Shown piece after piece: positions 24,295-32,371 of a stretch of 45,322 nt of DNA (position 1 is its first letter; the number at the start of each line of letters is the position of its first letter). The position numbers and the translations under genes were made by a program. Origin of the DNA: Anaerolineales bacterium (GTDB taxonomy: Bacteria > Chloroflexota > Anaerolineae > Anaerolineales > E44-bin32). The DNA lies in contig JAFGNH010000075.1 in the NCBI GenBank assembly GCA_016927115.1, positions 1 to 45,322 on the forward strand, read 5' to 3'. The notes under the pieces are model-generated. The model saw nothing but the letters and a program-made list of their open reading frames with translations, made no database searches and was not told the origin of the DNA.

Positions 24295-25527
24295 TTACAA
24301 CTCGTCGGTTTTACTGCCTGGCAGCAATTCGACAACGCGGTCCAGAATATCGCTCGCCGCTTCTGCTTTGGTTTGCAGGGGCAGTTCCTCTGCACCTTTA
24401 TTATTCAACAATGTAACCTGGTTCGTATCGACTGCAAAACCCGCATCCGTGCGGGAGATATCGTTGGCAGCAATCAGGTCGAGTTCTTTCTCCTCCAGTT
24501 TCACCCTTGCATTCTTGAGGAGGTCTTGGCTTTCAGCAGCAAAACCCACAACGACAGCAGGAAAGCCCGTGTTCTTCCGTAAAGCAGCGACCGCTTTCAG
24601 AATATCCTCTGTCGGCTTCAAGTCGATCTGAAGGCTCGAACCATTTTTCTTGATCTTTTGTTCTGCAGAAGAAGCCGGGCGGAAATCCGAAACGGCTGCT
24701 GCCATCACCAGCACGTCGGCGGATTTTGCCTCTTCAAGGACAGCAACCTGCATCTCTGCAGCCCGTTCCACGTGTAATACACGCGCGCCAATCGGCGGTG
24801 TAAGCGATGTCGGCGCAGTAATCAGCGTTACCGTCGCTCCGCGATCGAGCGCTGCCTGTGCAAGCGCATAACCCTGTTTGCCGCTGGATCGATTGGTGAC
24901 AGCCCGCACCGGATCAATCGGTTCCCGTGTTCCGCCTGCCGTCACGAGTACAGACCGGCCCGCCAGGTCTCCATCCCTGCCAAGAACCAGCCGCACATGG
25001 CCAACAATTTCTTCTGGTTCCACCATCCGTCCCCTGCCAATCAAACCTGAAGCCATGCGGCCTTCAGCAGGCTCTATCAGGTATGCACCACGGGAAACCA
25101 GGGTATCCACATTGGCCTGTGTGGCCGCGTGCTCATACATGCCGGCATCCATCGCAGGTGCGAAAACGAGCGGGCAGGTCGCCGCCAGTGCAGCCATCGT
25201 CAGCAGTGTATCCGCCTGACCGGCCGCCAGTGCCGACAGGGTGTTGGCGGTGGCGGGCGCAATCAGCAGAAGATCAGCCCTTCTGGCCAGTGCAATATGG
25301 AGAACGTGTTCCCCATCTCCCCACACATCCTGCGTGGTGTAAGCTTTTCGTCCGGTCAGTGAAGAAAATGTCAGCGGCGAAATGAACTTTAGTGCGGCCT
25401 CCGTCAACACTACATCCACACTGGCCCCCGCTTTTGTGAGACGCGAGGCGAGATCCGCCGCCTTATAGGCAGCGATTGAACCGGTGACTCCGAGCAAAAT
25501 TGTACGGTTTTTGAGGAACAGTTCCAT
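24295..25527 (-). CDS. coaBC: Bifunctional phosphopantothenoylcysteine decarboxylase/synthetase
   Basis: 410 residues. The N-terminal CoaC half is an FMN flavoprotein (LLGVTGSIAAYKAADLASRL, the catalytic His in GEHVLHIALAR, the APATANTLSALAAGQADTLL segment, PAMDAGMYEHAATQAN). The C-terminal CoaB half has VTAGGTREPIDPVRAVTNRS, VMAAAVSDFRP and KIKKNG. Together they convert phosphopantothenate and cysteine to 4'-phosphopantetheine for CoA synthesis. The CoaC loop that often carries an active-site Cys (ACG in E. coli) reads MASGLIGRGRM here, with Ser. This is also seen in some other lineages. ATG 25527 follows GGAGAGG; two more in-frame ATGs lie upstream without such a site. Confidence 0.95.
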   Translation of the reverse strand: MELFLKNRTILLGVTGSIAAYKAADLASRLTKAGASVDVVLTEAALKFISPLTFSSLTGRKAYTTQDVWGDGEHVLHIALARRADLLLIAPATANTLSALAAGQADTLLTMAALAATCPLVFAPAMDAGMYEHAATQANVDTLVSRGAYLIEPAEGRMASGLIGRGRMVEPEEIVGHVRLVLGRDGDLAGRSVLVTAGGTREPIDPVRAVTNRSSGKQGYALAQAALDRGATVTLITAPTSLTPPIGARVLHVERAAEMQVAVLEEAKSADVLVMAAAVSDFRPASSAEQKIKKNGSSLQIDLKPTEDILKAVAALRKNTGFPAVVVGFAAESQDLLKNARVKLEEKELDLIAANDISRTDAGFAVDTNQVTLLNNKGAEELPLQTKAEAASDILDRVVELLPGSKTDEL

Positions 25528-26026
25528 CGATATCCTCTCCATTGAATGGGATAACCCGGCGTCTGACAGCAGCAAACGCCTTCGCCCCTAATTGTAAAGG
25601 AAAATGGAAAACTATCCACTACGTCCTGCTAAATACCGTGTTGTTTACACAAAGGCATCCTGTAAGCCATTCCAACTCAGCAGTGACTTCCCTTCCCCTC
25701 ATTGAGCCGGACAGTCTGCTTTTTAAGTTCCATCAGAGAAGACCCAACATAATCCACACTGAATCACCAGATAGCTTACAATCAGCCCACGAAAGCGACA
25801 AACGGTACTGTAAATATATGACACAATTAATATGACACCTGGCAGAACTCGATTAGAATAGATGTACCCTGGCTCTTGACACACTGCACTTTCATCGATA
25901 CAGCCTCACTTCCTACCAAGCCAGGGTTTCTCTAATCACCCCAACCGGCAATTTACATCTAAATTTCGCCAGCTTGCTACATTTTAATGTACAATATCAG
26001 CCAGGCAGTCTTTTGGAGGCTTAGCT
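25528..26026. other. Intergenic region upstream of coaBC and of the small Cys/His gene
   Basis: This gap should carry the divergent promoters of coaBC (reverse) and the 72-residue gene (forward). A TTGACA at 25876-25881 followed after about 17 nt by TACAGC is a weak forward candidate. No ORF with a ribosome-binding site, RNA gene or repeat was recognised in it. Confidence 0.35.
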
Positions 26027-26245
26027 ATGGCAAAGATAGAATGGGAAACCCTGAAAGAAATGCACTGTGATCGAATTGATGAGGATGTCACATTCGATGC
26101 ACAGGTTGTCTATCCTGAAGGTATGCTTTCATCCGAACCTCCGCGAATTCTCGGCCATCGATGTTCTCACGGATTGATGTGTAACCAGTTCAACAAGCCC
26201 GCCTGCCGCTGGGCAGGGACACTGCCGGATTACGATCCCTTCTAA
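26027..26245 (+). CDS. 72-residue Cys/His-containing protein of unknown function
   Basis: ATG is preceded by TTTTGGAGG at good spacing. The protein has an acidic N-terminal half and a C-terminal cluster GHRCSHGLMCNQFNKPACRW, three Cys plus His residues that could bind a metal or Fe-S cluster, and ends GTLPDYDPF. I do not recognise the family. It is a stand-alone forward gene followed by a hairpin at 26281-26307. Confidence 0.75.
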   Translation: MAKIEWETLKEMHCDRIDEDVTFDAQVVYPEGMLSSEPPRILGHRCSHGLMCNQFNKPACRWAGTLPDYDPF

Positions 26246-26280
26246 GATCTTTTCTACCTGTCCGGACTAATAAACAAAAT

Positions 26281-26307
26281 CAGGCTGCTCGTTCTCCGGG
26301 CAGCCTG
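26281..26307. terminator. Hairpin terminator between convergent genes
   Basis: CAGGCTGC (26281-26288) pairs perfectly with GCAGCCTG (26300-26307), followed by TTGTGTT. It separates the forward 72-residue gene from the reverse aminotransferase-like gene and can serve either. Confidence 0.6.
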
Positions 26308-26379
26308 TTGTGTTATATAGTTGAAAGTCGACAACATACGGTGGAAGTACTTCATAAAGATCCTTCCACATAAAAATTT

Positions 26380-27564
26380 TCAAATCACGCCAAGATCCTT
26401 GCCGATTTTCTGGAAGGATTCAAGGCCCACATCCAGATCGTCCTTCGAATGTGCTGCGGATATCATCACACGTATCCGTGCTTTGCCGCGCGGCACTGTC
26501 GGGAAACCAAGTGCCATGGCAAATACACCCTTTTCGAAGAGCCTTCGGCTGAACTCCTGCGCCAGAGGCGCTTTTCCCAGCATAACCGGTGTGATTGGTG
26601 TGGTACTCACACCAGTATCAAATCCCAAAGATCGCATTTCCTTTTTGAAGAATGCCGCGTTCTCCCACAACCTGTCCACCAGTTCTGTGGATTCCTCCAG
26701 CACGCCAACAGCAGCGATACACGCAGCCACGTCTGGCACTGACATCGCCGAGGAAAAGAGAAACGGCCGCCCTCGCTGACGCAGCCAGTCTGTTACCACT
26801 TTCCGGCCTGCGACCAGTCCTCCCACCACACCGAACGCTTTCGAAAGTGTACCTACTTCAATATCGACCTTACCGTGCAATCCGAAGTGGTCAACGATGC
26901 CACGTCCACCCTTCCCCAACACACCTTCTCCATGTGCATCATCCACCATCAACAAATAGCCGGTGCGCTGCGCCACCTCATAGAGGGCGTCCAGAGGAGC
27001 CACGTCTCCATCCATGCTGAAAACACCATCTGTGATAATCAACGAGTGCCCGAATCCCCTGTCCTTGTTCTCCGCGATCTTCTGTTCCAGGCTCTCTGCA
27101 TCACAATGGTCATAGCGGATAACGGTCGCTCCCGATAACCGGCAGCCATCAATAATGCTGGCATGATTGAGTTCATCGGAGTAAACGACATCCTCTTTGC
27201 CTACCAGAGCCGGAATTGTCGCGGTATTGGCATTAAAACCAGATTGAAAGGTAACTGCAGATTCAACACCCTTGAAAACAGCCAGCTTCTTTTCCAGTTC
27301 AACATGAAGATCCATCGTCCCGGCTATCGAGCGCACTGCTCCCGGGCCAACGCCATACTGCCTGATGGCTTGTTCGGCTGCTTCGACAAGCCGTGGGTGG
27401 TTTGCCAGGCCGAGATAATTATTTGATGAGAAATTCAACACCTTTTTCCCATCAACAGTCAGCCATGCTCCCTGAGGTGAAGAGATCGTACGGATGTGAA
27501 CAAGCAGTCCAGCGTTCTTCAGTGCTTCCATTTCATCAGTGATCCACTTCAACTTATCCTGCAC
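26380..27564 (-). CDS. kbl: Glycine C-acetyltransferase (2-amino-3-ketobutyrate CoA ligase) type enzyme
   Basis: 394 residues of the PLP-dependent alpha-oxoamine synthase family. Hallmarks are [69 protein letters not shown] and the PLP-lysine motif [12 protein letters not shown]. The whole pattern fits KBL, which condenses glycine and acetyl-CoA (or cleaves 2-amino-3-ketobutyrate in threonine catabolism). BioF and serine palmitoyltransferase are related alternatives; no threonine dehydrogenase or biotin genes are nearby. The start is GTG 27564, with GAAGGAG 9 nt upstream, and it begins the family N-terminus. It is the last of a reverse cluster with TyrA-like, HD and M50 genes. Confidence 0.85.
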   Translation of the reverse strand: MQDKLKWITDEMEALKNAGLLVHIRTISSPQGAWLTVDGKKVLNFSSNNYLGLANHPRLVEAAEQAIRQYGVGPGAVRSIAGTMDLHVELEKKLAVFKGVESAVTFQSGFNANTATIPALVGKEDVVYSDELNHASIIDGCRLSGATVIRYDHCDAESLEQKIAENKDRGFGHSLIITDGVFSMDGDVAPLDALYEVAQRTGYLLMVDDAHGEGVLGKGGRGIVDHFGLHGKVDIEVGTLSKAFGVVGGLVAGRKVVTDWLRQRGRPFLFSSAMSVPDVAACIAAVGVLEESTELVDRLWENAAFFKKEMRSLGFDTGVSTTPITPVMLGKAPLAQEFSRRLFEKGVFAMALGFPTVPRGKARIRVMISAAHSKDDLDVGLESFQKIGKDLGVI

Positions 27565-27669
27565 AGTATTTTCTCCTTCTTTGTGTAGTGTGCCCGAAGG
27601 CACAATCATGAGGACAGACACTGTTCCAGTCAGTAACTACCTGCGATTAAATCGGAAAGCAGGACAGCC

Positions 27670-28647
27670 TTACTTTTTTTTCCGGGGGCGAATCCCCAGC
27701 AGGGATCCCAACAGGTTCTGCTCCGGAAGCTTAATCGGCGAAAGTGACCGGCTGTTCCAGTCGGACGTTTTTCTTGCGGTTAACCAGCTGTTGAAAGTAT
27801 TTCCGGCTTGCTCAAATACGGATTCCAGTTCGTCCTCCTGCTCCTTTTCCAGCATGGTCTGCATAGCCTGCAGACCGGTTATCATATTTTTCAGACGATG
27901 CAGAACCACATCTTTGTTCTGCAGAAGTTCAGTACTGATTTCATCCGGTTCAGCCAGCGTCGCAATTCTCCCAAAGGAGTAAAATTCACGAGCAGCCAGA
28001 CGTTGTGATTCCTTCCAGCCGGGCTCCGAGGTTATACTGTTGAGATAGGCAGCACTTGCAACCATGGGAATCCCCCGCACAACAGCCATCATGCCATCTA
28101 CTTCTCCCGCATCAACAAAGAATGGTTCAGCACCAAACAGATGGATCAGCTTTATGATCCTTTCTACTTTCTCCTCAGATATGTGGGGAGAGATTACCAG
28201 CGCCATCACACCATCCTTGAACAGGTCCTTGTTCCCGGTGCCGGGATCAGCAGGGTCGGATAGCAATACTTCCGGATTTATTGCCGGTGTGGCTCCCACA
28301 TACGTACGGCCTTCCGGGATCGCGGCCAGTGCATCTTTCAAGTAGACACCCTTGAGTGGGGCCAGGTCAAACAGGATCGCATCCTCTTTCAATACCGGTC
28401 CGATGCGTCCGATTGCCCCAGGTGTTTCTGAAGCCGGCAAGGATACAAAAACAAGGTCCGCCTGGCGCGCAGGTTTGACCATGTCAAGCGATACAGATTT
28501 AATAGTTCCTGCTTTACGCGCTGCCCTCCCCAATGAAGGATCGAGATCGAAGCCGGTGACGACAACATTTTCGCCGAGAGCATCAAGAACACACGCCACG
28601 GACGCGCCCACTTCATTCAAACCCACAATGTACACGTTGATAGTCAT
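27670..28647 (-). CDS. Prephenate/arogenate dehydrogenase-like protein
   Basis: 325 residues. The N-terminal NAD(P)-binding Rossmann unit reads VYIVGLNEVGASVACVLD, in which the middle Gly of GxGxxG is replaced by Asn. The middle contains DLVFVSLPASETPGAIGRIG and LFDLAPLKGVYLKDALAAIP, as in TyrA proteins. A helical dimerisation domain follows (EVDGMMAVVRGIPMVASAAY). TyrA converts prephenate or arogenate to a tyrosine precursor. The altered cofactor loop and missing neighbours of aromatic synthesis make the true substrate uncertain. ATG 28647 has TGAGGTGA 4 nt upstream, within the stop of the HD gene, so translation is probably coupled. Confidence 0.7.
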   Translation of the reverse strand: MTINVYIVGLNEVGASVACVLDALGENVVVTGFDLDPSLGRAARKAGTIKSVSLDMVKPARQADLVFVSLPASETPGAIGRIGPVLKEDAILFDLAPLKGVYLKDALAAIPEGRTYVGATPAINPEVLLSDPADPGTGNKDLFKDGVMALVISPHISEEKVERIIKLIHLFGAEPFFVDAGEVDGMMAVVRGIPMVASAAYLNSITSEPGWKESQRLAAREFYSFGRIATLAEPDEISTELLQNKDVVLHRLKNMITGLQAMQTMLEKEQEDELESVFEQAGNTFNSWLTARKTSDWNSRSLSPIKLPEQNLLGSLLGIRPRKKK

Positions 28648-28656
28648 TGATTCACC

Positions 28657-29175
28657 TCAATTTTTTCTGTCAGCAGCCTGCAGTGCAAGCAGCTGCTGCT
28701 CTTTTTCATTCTGTGGTGGATGCTGCAGCTTGTCATGATGCAAACGAACCAGCCAGGCCAGTTCCTCTGAACCGCCGGCCTGCTGCACCAGATCTGCACC
28801 CCACTGCGGGTGTTCTGCTGCGGCCCGCATCAGATTCATCAAACGACTCTGCCGGTCTTTCACCGGTTTTTTATCCAATTTTCGCATAAGTGGGGTTAGA
28901 AGGACAATCAGGACTCGCTCATAGAGACGGACAGGGAATTGGATTTTCCCAACATCGTGAAGAAGTGCTGCTGCCAGTAAATCTTTATCCCTATGCCCCT
29001 GTTCTGTCAGCGTTTGATAAACCTGTATACTGTGATTACGCTCGGCAGGCGCCATGCGCAAGAACAGCTCTCGAAGTTCCGGTTTCAGAACCTGTTCAAT
29101 CAGTATGAAGTCAGTCGGGACCAGCGGGGCAGCCAGTGCATGGAAAAACTGGCGAACCCGTTGTTGCACATTCAT
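28657..29175 (-). CDS. HD-domain phosphohydrolase-like protein
   Basis: 172 residues with a compact HD fold. An initial His occurs in RNHSIQVYQTL, the metal-binding HD in LLAAALLHDVGKIQF, and RLHHDK near the end. HD proteins hydrolyse phosphate esters such as nucleotides or cyclic dinucleotides; the substrate is not readable here. The start ATG at 29175 shares its A with the stop codon of the M50 protease gene (TGATG), so the two are translationally coupled. An upstream ATG (29214) would overlap the protease gene. Confidence 0.82.
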   Translation of the reverse strand: MNVQQRVRQFFHALAAPLVPTDFILIEQVLKPELRELFLRMAPAERNHSIQVYQTLTEQGHRDKDLLAAALLHDVGKIQFPVRLYERVLIVLLTPLMRKLDKKPVKDRQSRLMNLMRAAAEHPQWGADLVQQAGGSEELAWLVRLHHDKLQHPPQNEKEQQLLALQAADRKN

Positions 29176-29813
29176 CAAAGGATCAGCATCCGAAGCAGTT
29201 GTTGGGTGGGCCAACCAACCAGCCAGTTAAAAATCGGCAGTCCTACATACGGTCCAATAAAAATAATCAACAGTAAAAGGTACTGGCTGTAGGGTTGAAT
29301 CCGCCGCATCGCTTCACGGCCACCGGCTGGAAGAAAGTAAAACAGGATCTTCTCGCCATCAAGCGGCGCAAGGGGAATCAGGTTGAAGAAGAAGAGCAGC
29401 AGGTTAATGAAAATAAACTCGATAAGAAACCCTGATAGTGTCGGCAGTAATCCACTATCAAAACTCACTGCAATCAGGCCGAGCTGAAAAGGAATCGAGG
29501 CAGCCACGGCCAGCATAAGATTCGAAAACGGGCCTGCGGCTGATACCAGCATCATGCCGGCAGCAGGGTTACGGCCCAGCTTGTAGGGATTTACCGGTGT
29601 GGGTTTCGCCCATCCAAATCCTGCTACAAGCAGAAGTAAAGATCCCAGCGGATCCAGATGTTTCAGTGGGTTCAAGGTGATCCGGCCTGCCAGCCGGGCG
29701 GTATCATCTCCCAGACGGTCAGCTACCACAGCATGAGAAAGTTCGTGTATGGTAAATGCAACAACCAGGATCACTATGCGGGATAGTAATTGTGCGATCG
29801 AAAAATCAAACAT
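29175..29813 (-). CDS. Site-2 protease family (M50) membrane metalloprotease
   Basis: 212 residues with about five membrane helices. The zinc motif HELSH occurs in FTIHELSHAVVADRLGDD in an early helix. The second motif, NLIPLAPLDGEKI, lies in a later helix, as in small M50B proteases (SpoIVFB/FtsH-adjacent type) that cut membrane-embedded substrates. LAGRITLNPLKHLDPLGSL is the conserved linker. It is the first gene of a coupled reverse cluster with the HD protein. A minus-strand extended -10 at 29823-29831 lies just upstream, which would give a leader of only a few nucleotides. Confidence 0.9.
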   Translation of the reverse strand: MFDFSIAQLLSRIVILVVAFTIHELSHAVVADRLGDDTARLAGRITLNPLKHLDPLGSLLLLVAGFGWAKPTPVNPYKLGRNPAAGMMLVSAAGPFSNLMLAVAASIPFQLGLIAVSFDSGLLPTLSGFLIEFIFINLLLFFFNLIPLAPLDGEKILFYFLPAGGREAMRRIQPYSQYLLLLIIFIGPYVGLPIFNWLVGWPTQQLLRMLIL

Positions 29814-29822
29814 GATACGCGG

Positions 29823-29850
29823 ATTATACCACCCTCCGCAGTGGTATAAT
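29823..29850. promoter_or_regulatory. Symmetric divergent extended -10 promoter
   Basis: ATTATACCAC (29823-29832) and GTGGTATAAT (29841-29850) form a perfect 10-bp inverted repeat around CCTCCGCA. Each arm contains TGGTATAAT, an extended -10 element, one facing right to the DUF951 gene (29875) and one facing left to the M50 gene (29813). No -35 boxes are needed by this type. The two polymerases could not bind at once, and the palindrome could also be an operator. Confidence 0.65.
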
Positions 29851-29874
29851 GCCTGCCTGAGGGATCCAGTAGAT

Positions 29875-30096
29875 ATGTTGATCGGGCTTCAGGTTGGAGA
29901 TTTGCTTCGGCTGCGTAAGCCACATCCATGCGGCAGCACGGATTGGGTTGTCACACGTATCGGCGCAGATATCGGGATCAAGTGCCTGGGCTGCGGCCGC
30001 TATCTGCTGCTGCCTCGCCGTGAACTTGCCCGCCGTCTGAAGAAGATCCTTACAGAAGAGGATCGTCCCAGTCAGCCGAAACCTGACACTGAGTGA
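29875..30096 (+). CDS. DUF951 small protein
   Basis: 73 residues of the DUF951 family: LQVGDLLRLRKPHPCGSTDW, VTRIGADIGIKCLGCGRYLL and LPRRELARRLKKIL. It has three Cys including CxxC in KCLGCGR, which may bind zinc. The family is common in Firmicutes and Chloroflexota and often sits near segregation/division genes, but no function is known. ATG 29875 follows TGAGGGA. The upstream open frame crosses the divergent promoter and is discounted. Confidence 0.88.
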   Translation: MLIGLQVGDLLRLRKPHPCGSTDWVVTRIGADIGIKCLGCGRYLLLPRRELARRLKKILTEEDRPSQPKPDTE

Positions 30097-30265
30097 AAAG
30101 TCCCGGCAGCACCACCGGAGAATTCGTTCCAGATCCGATTCCCAACATACTGGAATCAAAAATAACCCCCAAATAGTATTTCCAATTTAAAAGGAGTTTA
30201 TCTGGTCTGCAGCTGTGTTACTCTTTTTAGAAGGCGTCCTTTCAAACCCGGCGAGGAATAAGTGG

Positions 30266-30409
30266 TCAGAACTGCGCAATAACCGTACTAAACATATTTC
30301 CCACACCCATTCCAAAGGCTGCCACGGCAAGAATAACAACAATGGCAATCAGGACTAGCAGAAAGGCATATTCGACCAAACCTTGGCCTGTTTCAGGATA
30401 ATAAATCAT
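30266..30409 (-). CDS. Flp/Fap-type pilin
   Basis: 47 residues: MIYYPETGQGLVEYAFLLVL continues into a hydrophobic helix and a short tail. This is a class III (type IVb) prepilin: a short leader ending in Gly, the GQGLVEYAF processing/polymerisation motif with Glu at +5, and a ~20-residue hydrophobic stalk. It should be processed by a prepilin peptidase and assembled by a Tad system, none of which is in this window. ATG has AGGAG 6 nt upstream. A good promoter is at 30452-30480. It is too short to be found by usual gene callers with length limits. Confidence 0.85.
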   Translation of the reverse strand: MIYYPETGQGLVEYAFLLVLIAIVVILAVAAFGMGVGNMFSTVIAQF

Positions 30410-30451
30410 AATGACTCCTGTGGAAATCCATAAGGTTTCCATTCCACTTTC

Positions 30452-30480
30452 AGTATAGGGTTTCCCGGTGCCGGATTCAA
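30452..30480 (-). promoter_or_regulatory. Promoter of the Flp pilin gene
   Basis: On the minus strand, TTGAAT (30480-30475) and TATACT (30457-30452) are 17 nt apart. Transcription would start near 30445, leaving a ~36-nt leader before the pilin ATG at 30409. Confidence 0.6.
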
Positions 30481-30634
30481 TAGGAAAGACCGCTGATGTG
30501 CCTTCCTTTGCCTATTTGTAAGGTGTTTGTAAGGCTTTTTAGGCCAGATTCGCGCCAAACGGGCCAAACGCCTCTGCGTAAGCACCCTTCTACCCAGGCA
30601 AACACGGTTACAATTACACCAGTTGGGATAGGAA

Positions 30635-31390
30635 ATGAACACACATTATGGTCAATTTCTGCGACGAAACAAACGGCCTTCCATCTACTTCTGGATCGGG
30701 CTGGTACTGCTCGGTGTCCTGGCAGCTGTCGGATACTGGGTCTACCACCAACTCGATACAACTGCCTGGCATTTTCGCCAGCTGCGTACCTACTGGCAGG
30801 ACCCGGAACTTCACAGTGACTGGGCACTCCACGCCGGAGAGCAGTGCGGTGATGCGCCATTCATAATGCCCACGAGCGGTTTTGTCGCCTTCTTTTACGC
30901 CGATTTTTACCAGAATGGACGGCACCACCAGGGTGTGGATATTTTCGGCGCTTCCGGCCCGGATCACCTTGGAGAGACACCTGTTGTTGCGGCATACGAC
31001 GGCTACCTCACCCGCTTGCCAGACTGGCGATCCTCAGTGATCATTCGTATTCCTTCCGATCCTCTTCAGCCGGGCCGACAGATCTGGACTTACTACACGC
31101 ATATGGCTGACCAGGATGGCAACTCCTTTATCGATCCCGCCTTTCCGCAGGGAACCCATGAGTTGTTTGTTCCTGCCGGTACATTGCTGGGCTACCAGGG
31201 TAATTACTCCGCTGATCCTCAGAATCCAACCGGCATGCACCTGCATTTTTCCATTGTTCTCGATGAGAACGGAACCTTTCGCAACGAGCTTGCATTCCAG
31301 AACACACTCGACCCCTCTGAATACCTGGGCGTAGAACTGAATGGCACCAGAATTGGGAAACAGATTGCGGTCTGCTCAACAGATTCCTGA
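30635..31390 (+). CDS. M23 (LytM-like) metallopeptidase, membrane anchored
   Basis: 251 residues. An N-terminal membrane segment (IYFWIGLVLLGVLAAVGYW) is followed by an extracytoplasmic M23 domain. The zinc ligands are visible as RHHQGVDIF (HxxxD) and MHLHFSI (HxH). VVAAYDGYLTRLPDW and YYTHMADQDGN are the LytM-type beta strands. Such enzymes, or catalytically inactive relatives, cleave peptidoglycan cross-links. Here the full set of ligands is present, so it may be active. ATG 30635 has GGATAGGA close upstream. It is divergent from the pilin gene. An envelope function is likely. Confidence 0.85.
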   Translation: MNTHYGQFLRRNKRPSIYFWIGLVLLGVLAAVGYWVYHQLDTTAWHFRQLRTYWQDPELHSDWALHAGEQCGDAPFIMPTSGFVAFFYADFYQNGRHHQGVDIFGASGPDHLGETPVVAAYDGYLTRLPDWRSSVIIRIPSDPLQPGRQIWTYYTHMADQDGNSFIDPAFPQGTHELFVPAGTLLGYQGNYSADPQNPTGMHLHFSIVLDENGTFRNELAFQNTLDPSEYLGVELNGTRIGKQIAVCSTDS

Positions 31391-31528
31391 ACGCTGCCTG
31401 CGGCGCCGATTCTTCCCTTTGCCGGTCATACTCCTTCCAGTCTCTGGCGTTCCTGGCTTTCTTAGCGTAAAGTAGGGTTGTTTGGAATTATTGAGAATCT
31501 ACCTGTGCAGCAGTACAAGGAGGGTTAA

Positions 31529-32302
31529 ATGACTGATTCCCTGATCCTGACAGAAATCATCGGAAGAGTGGGCATTATTCGATTGAACCGCCCGAAGGTC
31601 CTGAATGCCCTCAACCAGGAGCTGATGCATACCCTCGTTTCTGCGCTGCAGGATTTTGATAAAAATCCAGAGATCGGCTGTATTGTGCTGACAGGGAGTG
31701 AGCGCGCCTTTGCTGCCGGGGCTGATGTTAAAGAAATGGCCGATGCCTCCCCCTTCGAGATGATTCAAATGGGATACATCGAGCAGTGGGATGCTCTGGC
31801 CGCAATAACAAAACCGATCATCGCCGCCGTATCCGGCTGGTGCCTGGGCGGTGGATGCGAGCTGGCACTCGCTTGCGATATGATCGTGGCATCTGAAAGT
31901 GCAAAATTCGGTCAGCCGGAAATCACACTCGGCATCATGACCGGTGCAGGCGCATCACAACGACTGGCCCGCACAGTCGGTAAAGCCGTCACCATGGAAA
32001 TGGTACTGAATAACCGCCACCTGTCTGCAGAAGAAGCACTGGGATACGGATTGGTAAACCGGCTGACCCCTGTGGATACTTTTTTCGAAGAGGCACTTGC
32101 GCTAGCAAAAGAAATCGCAGCAAGGGCCCCGTTGGCACTCCACTCTCAAAAAAAGGCGGTCACTCTTGCCTTTGATACCACGCTGCCTGAAGGGCTGGCC
32201 GCTGAACGGCGCCTGTTTTTCCTGCTCTTCAGCACACTTGACCAGAAAGAGGGTATGCAGGCCTTTCTGGAGAAACGCCCCCCTTCCTGGCGGGGAGCCT
32301 GA
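31529..32302 (+). CDS. Enoyl-CoA hydratase/crotonase family protein
   Basis: 257 residues. The CoA-binding motifs ERAFAAGADVKEMAD and SGWCLGGGCELALACDM are intact. Both catalytic glutamates of enoyl-CoA hydratase are present, in FGQPEITLGIM and in VTMEMVLNNRH. The segment TGAGASQRLARTVGKA matches the hydratase consensus. It likely hydrates 2-enoyl-CoA to 3-hydroxyacyl-CoA in fatty acid or acyl-CoA catabolism. ATG 31529 follows AAGGAGGG. It is upstream of an AAC(3)-fold acetyltransferase gene (69 nt gap); no thiolase or dehydrogenase is nearby. Confidence 0.88.
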   Translation: MTDSLILTEIIGRVGIIRLNRPKVLNALNQELMHTLVSALQDFDKNPEIGCIVLTGSERAFAAGADVKEMADASPFEMIQMGYIEQWDALAAITKPIIAAVSGWCLGGGCELALACDMIVASESAKFGQPEITLGIMTGAGASQRLARTVGKAVTMEMVLNNRHLSAEEALGYGLVNRLTPVDTFFEEALALAKEIAARAPLALHSQKKAVTLAFDTTLPEGLAAERRLFFLLFSTLDQKEGMQAFLEKRPPSWRGA

Positions 32303-32371
32303 GAATAACTGGCGTGAACGGTCCTATACCGATCCCACAGTTATCTTCGTATCGCAGCGCTGGAGAAAATC

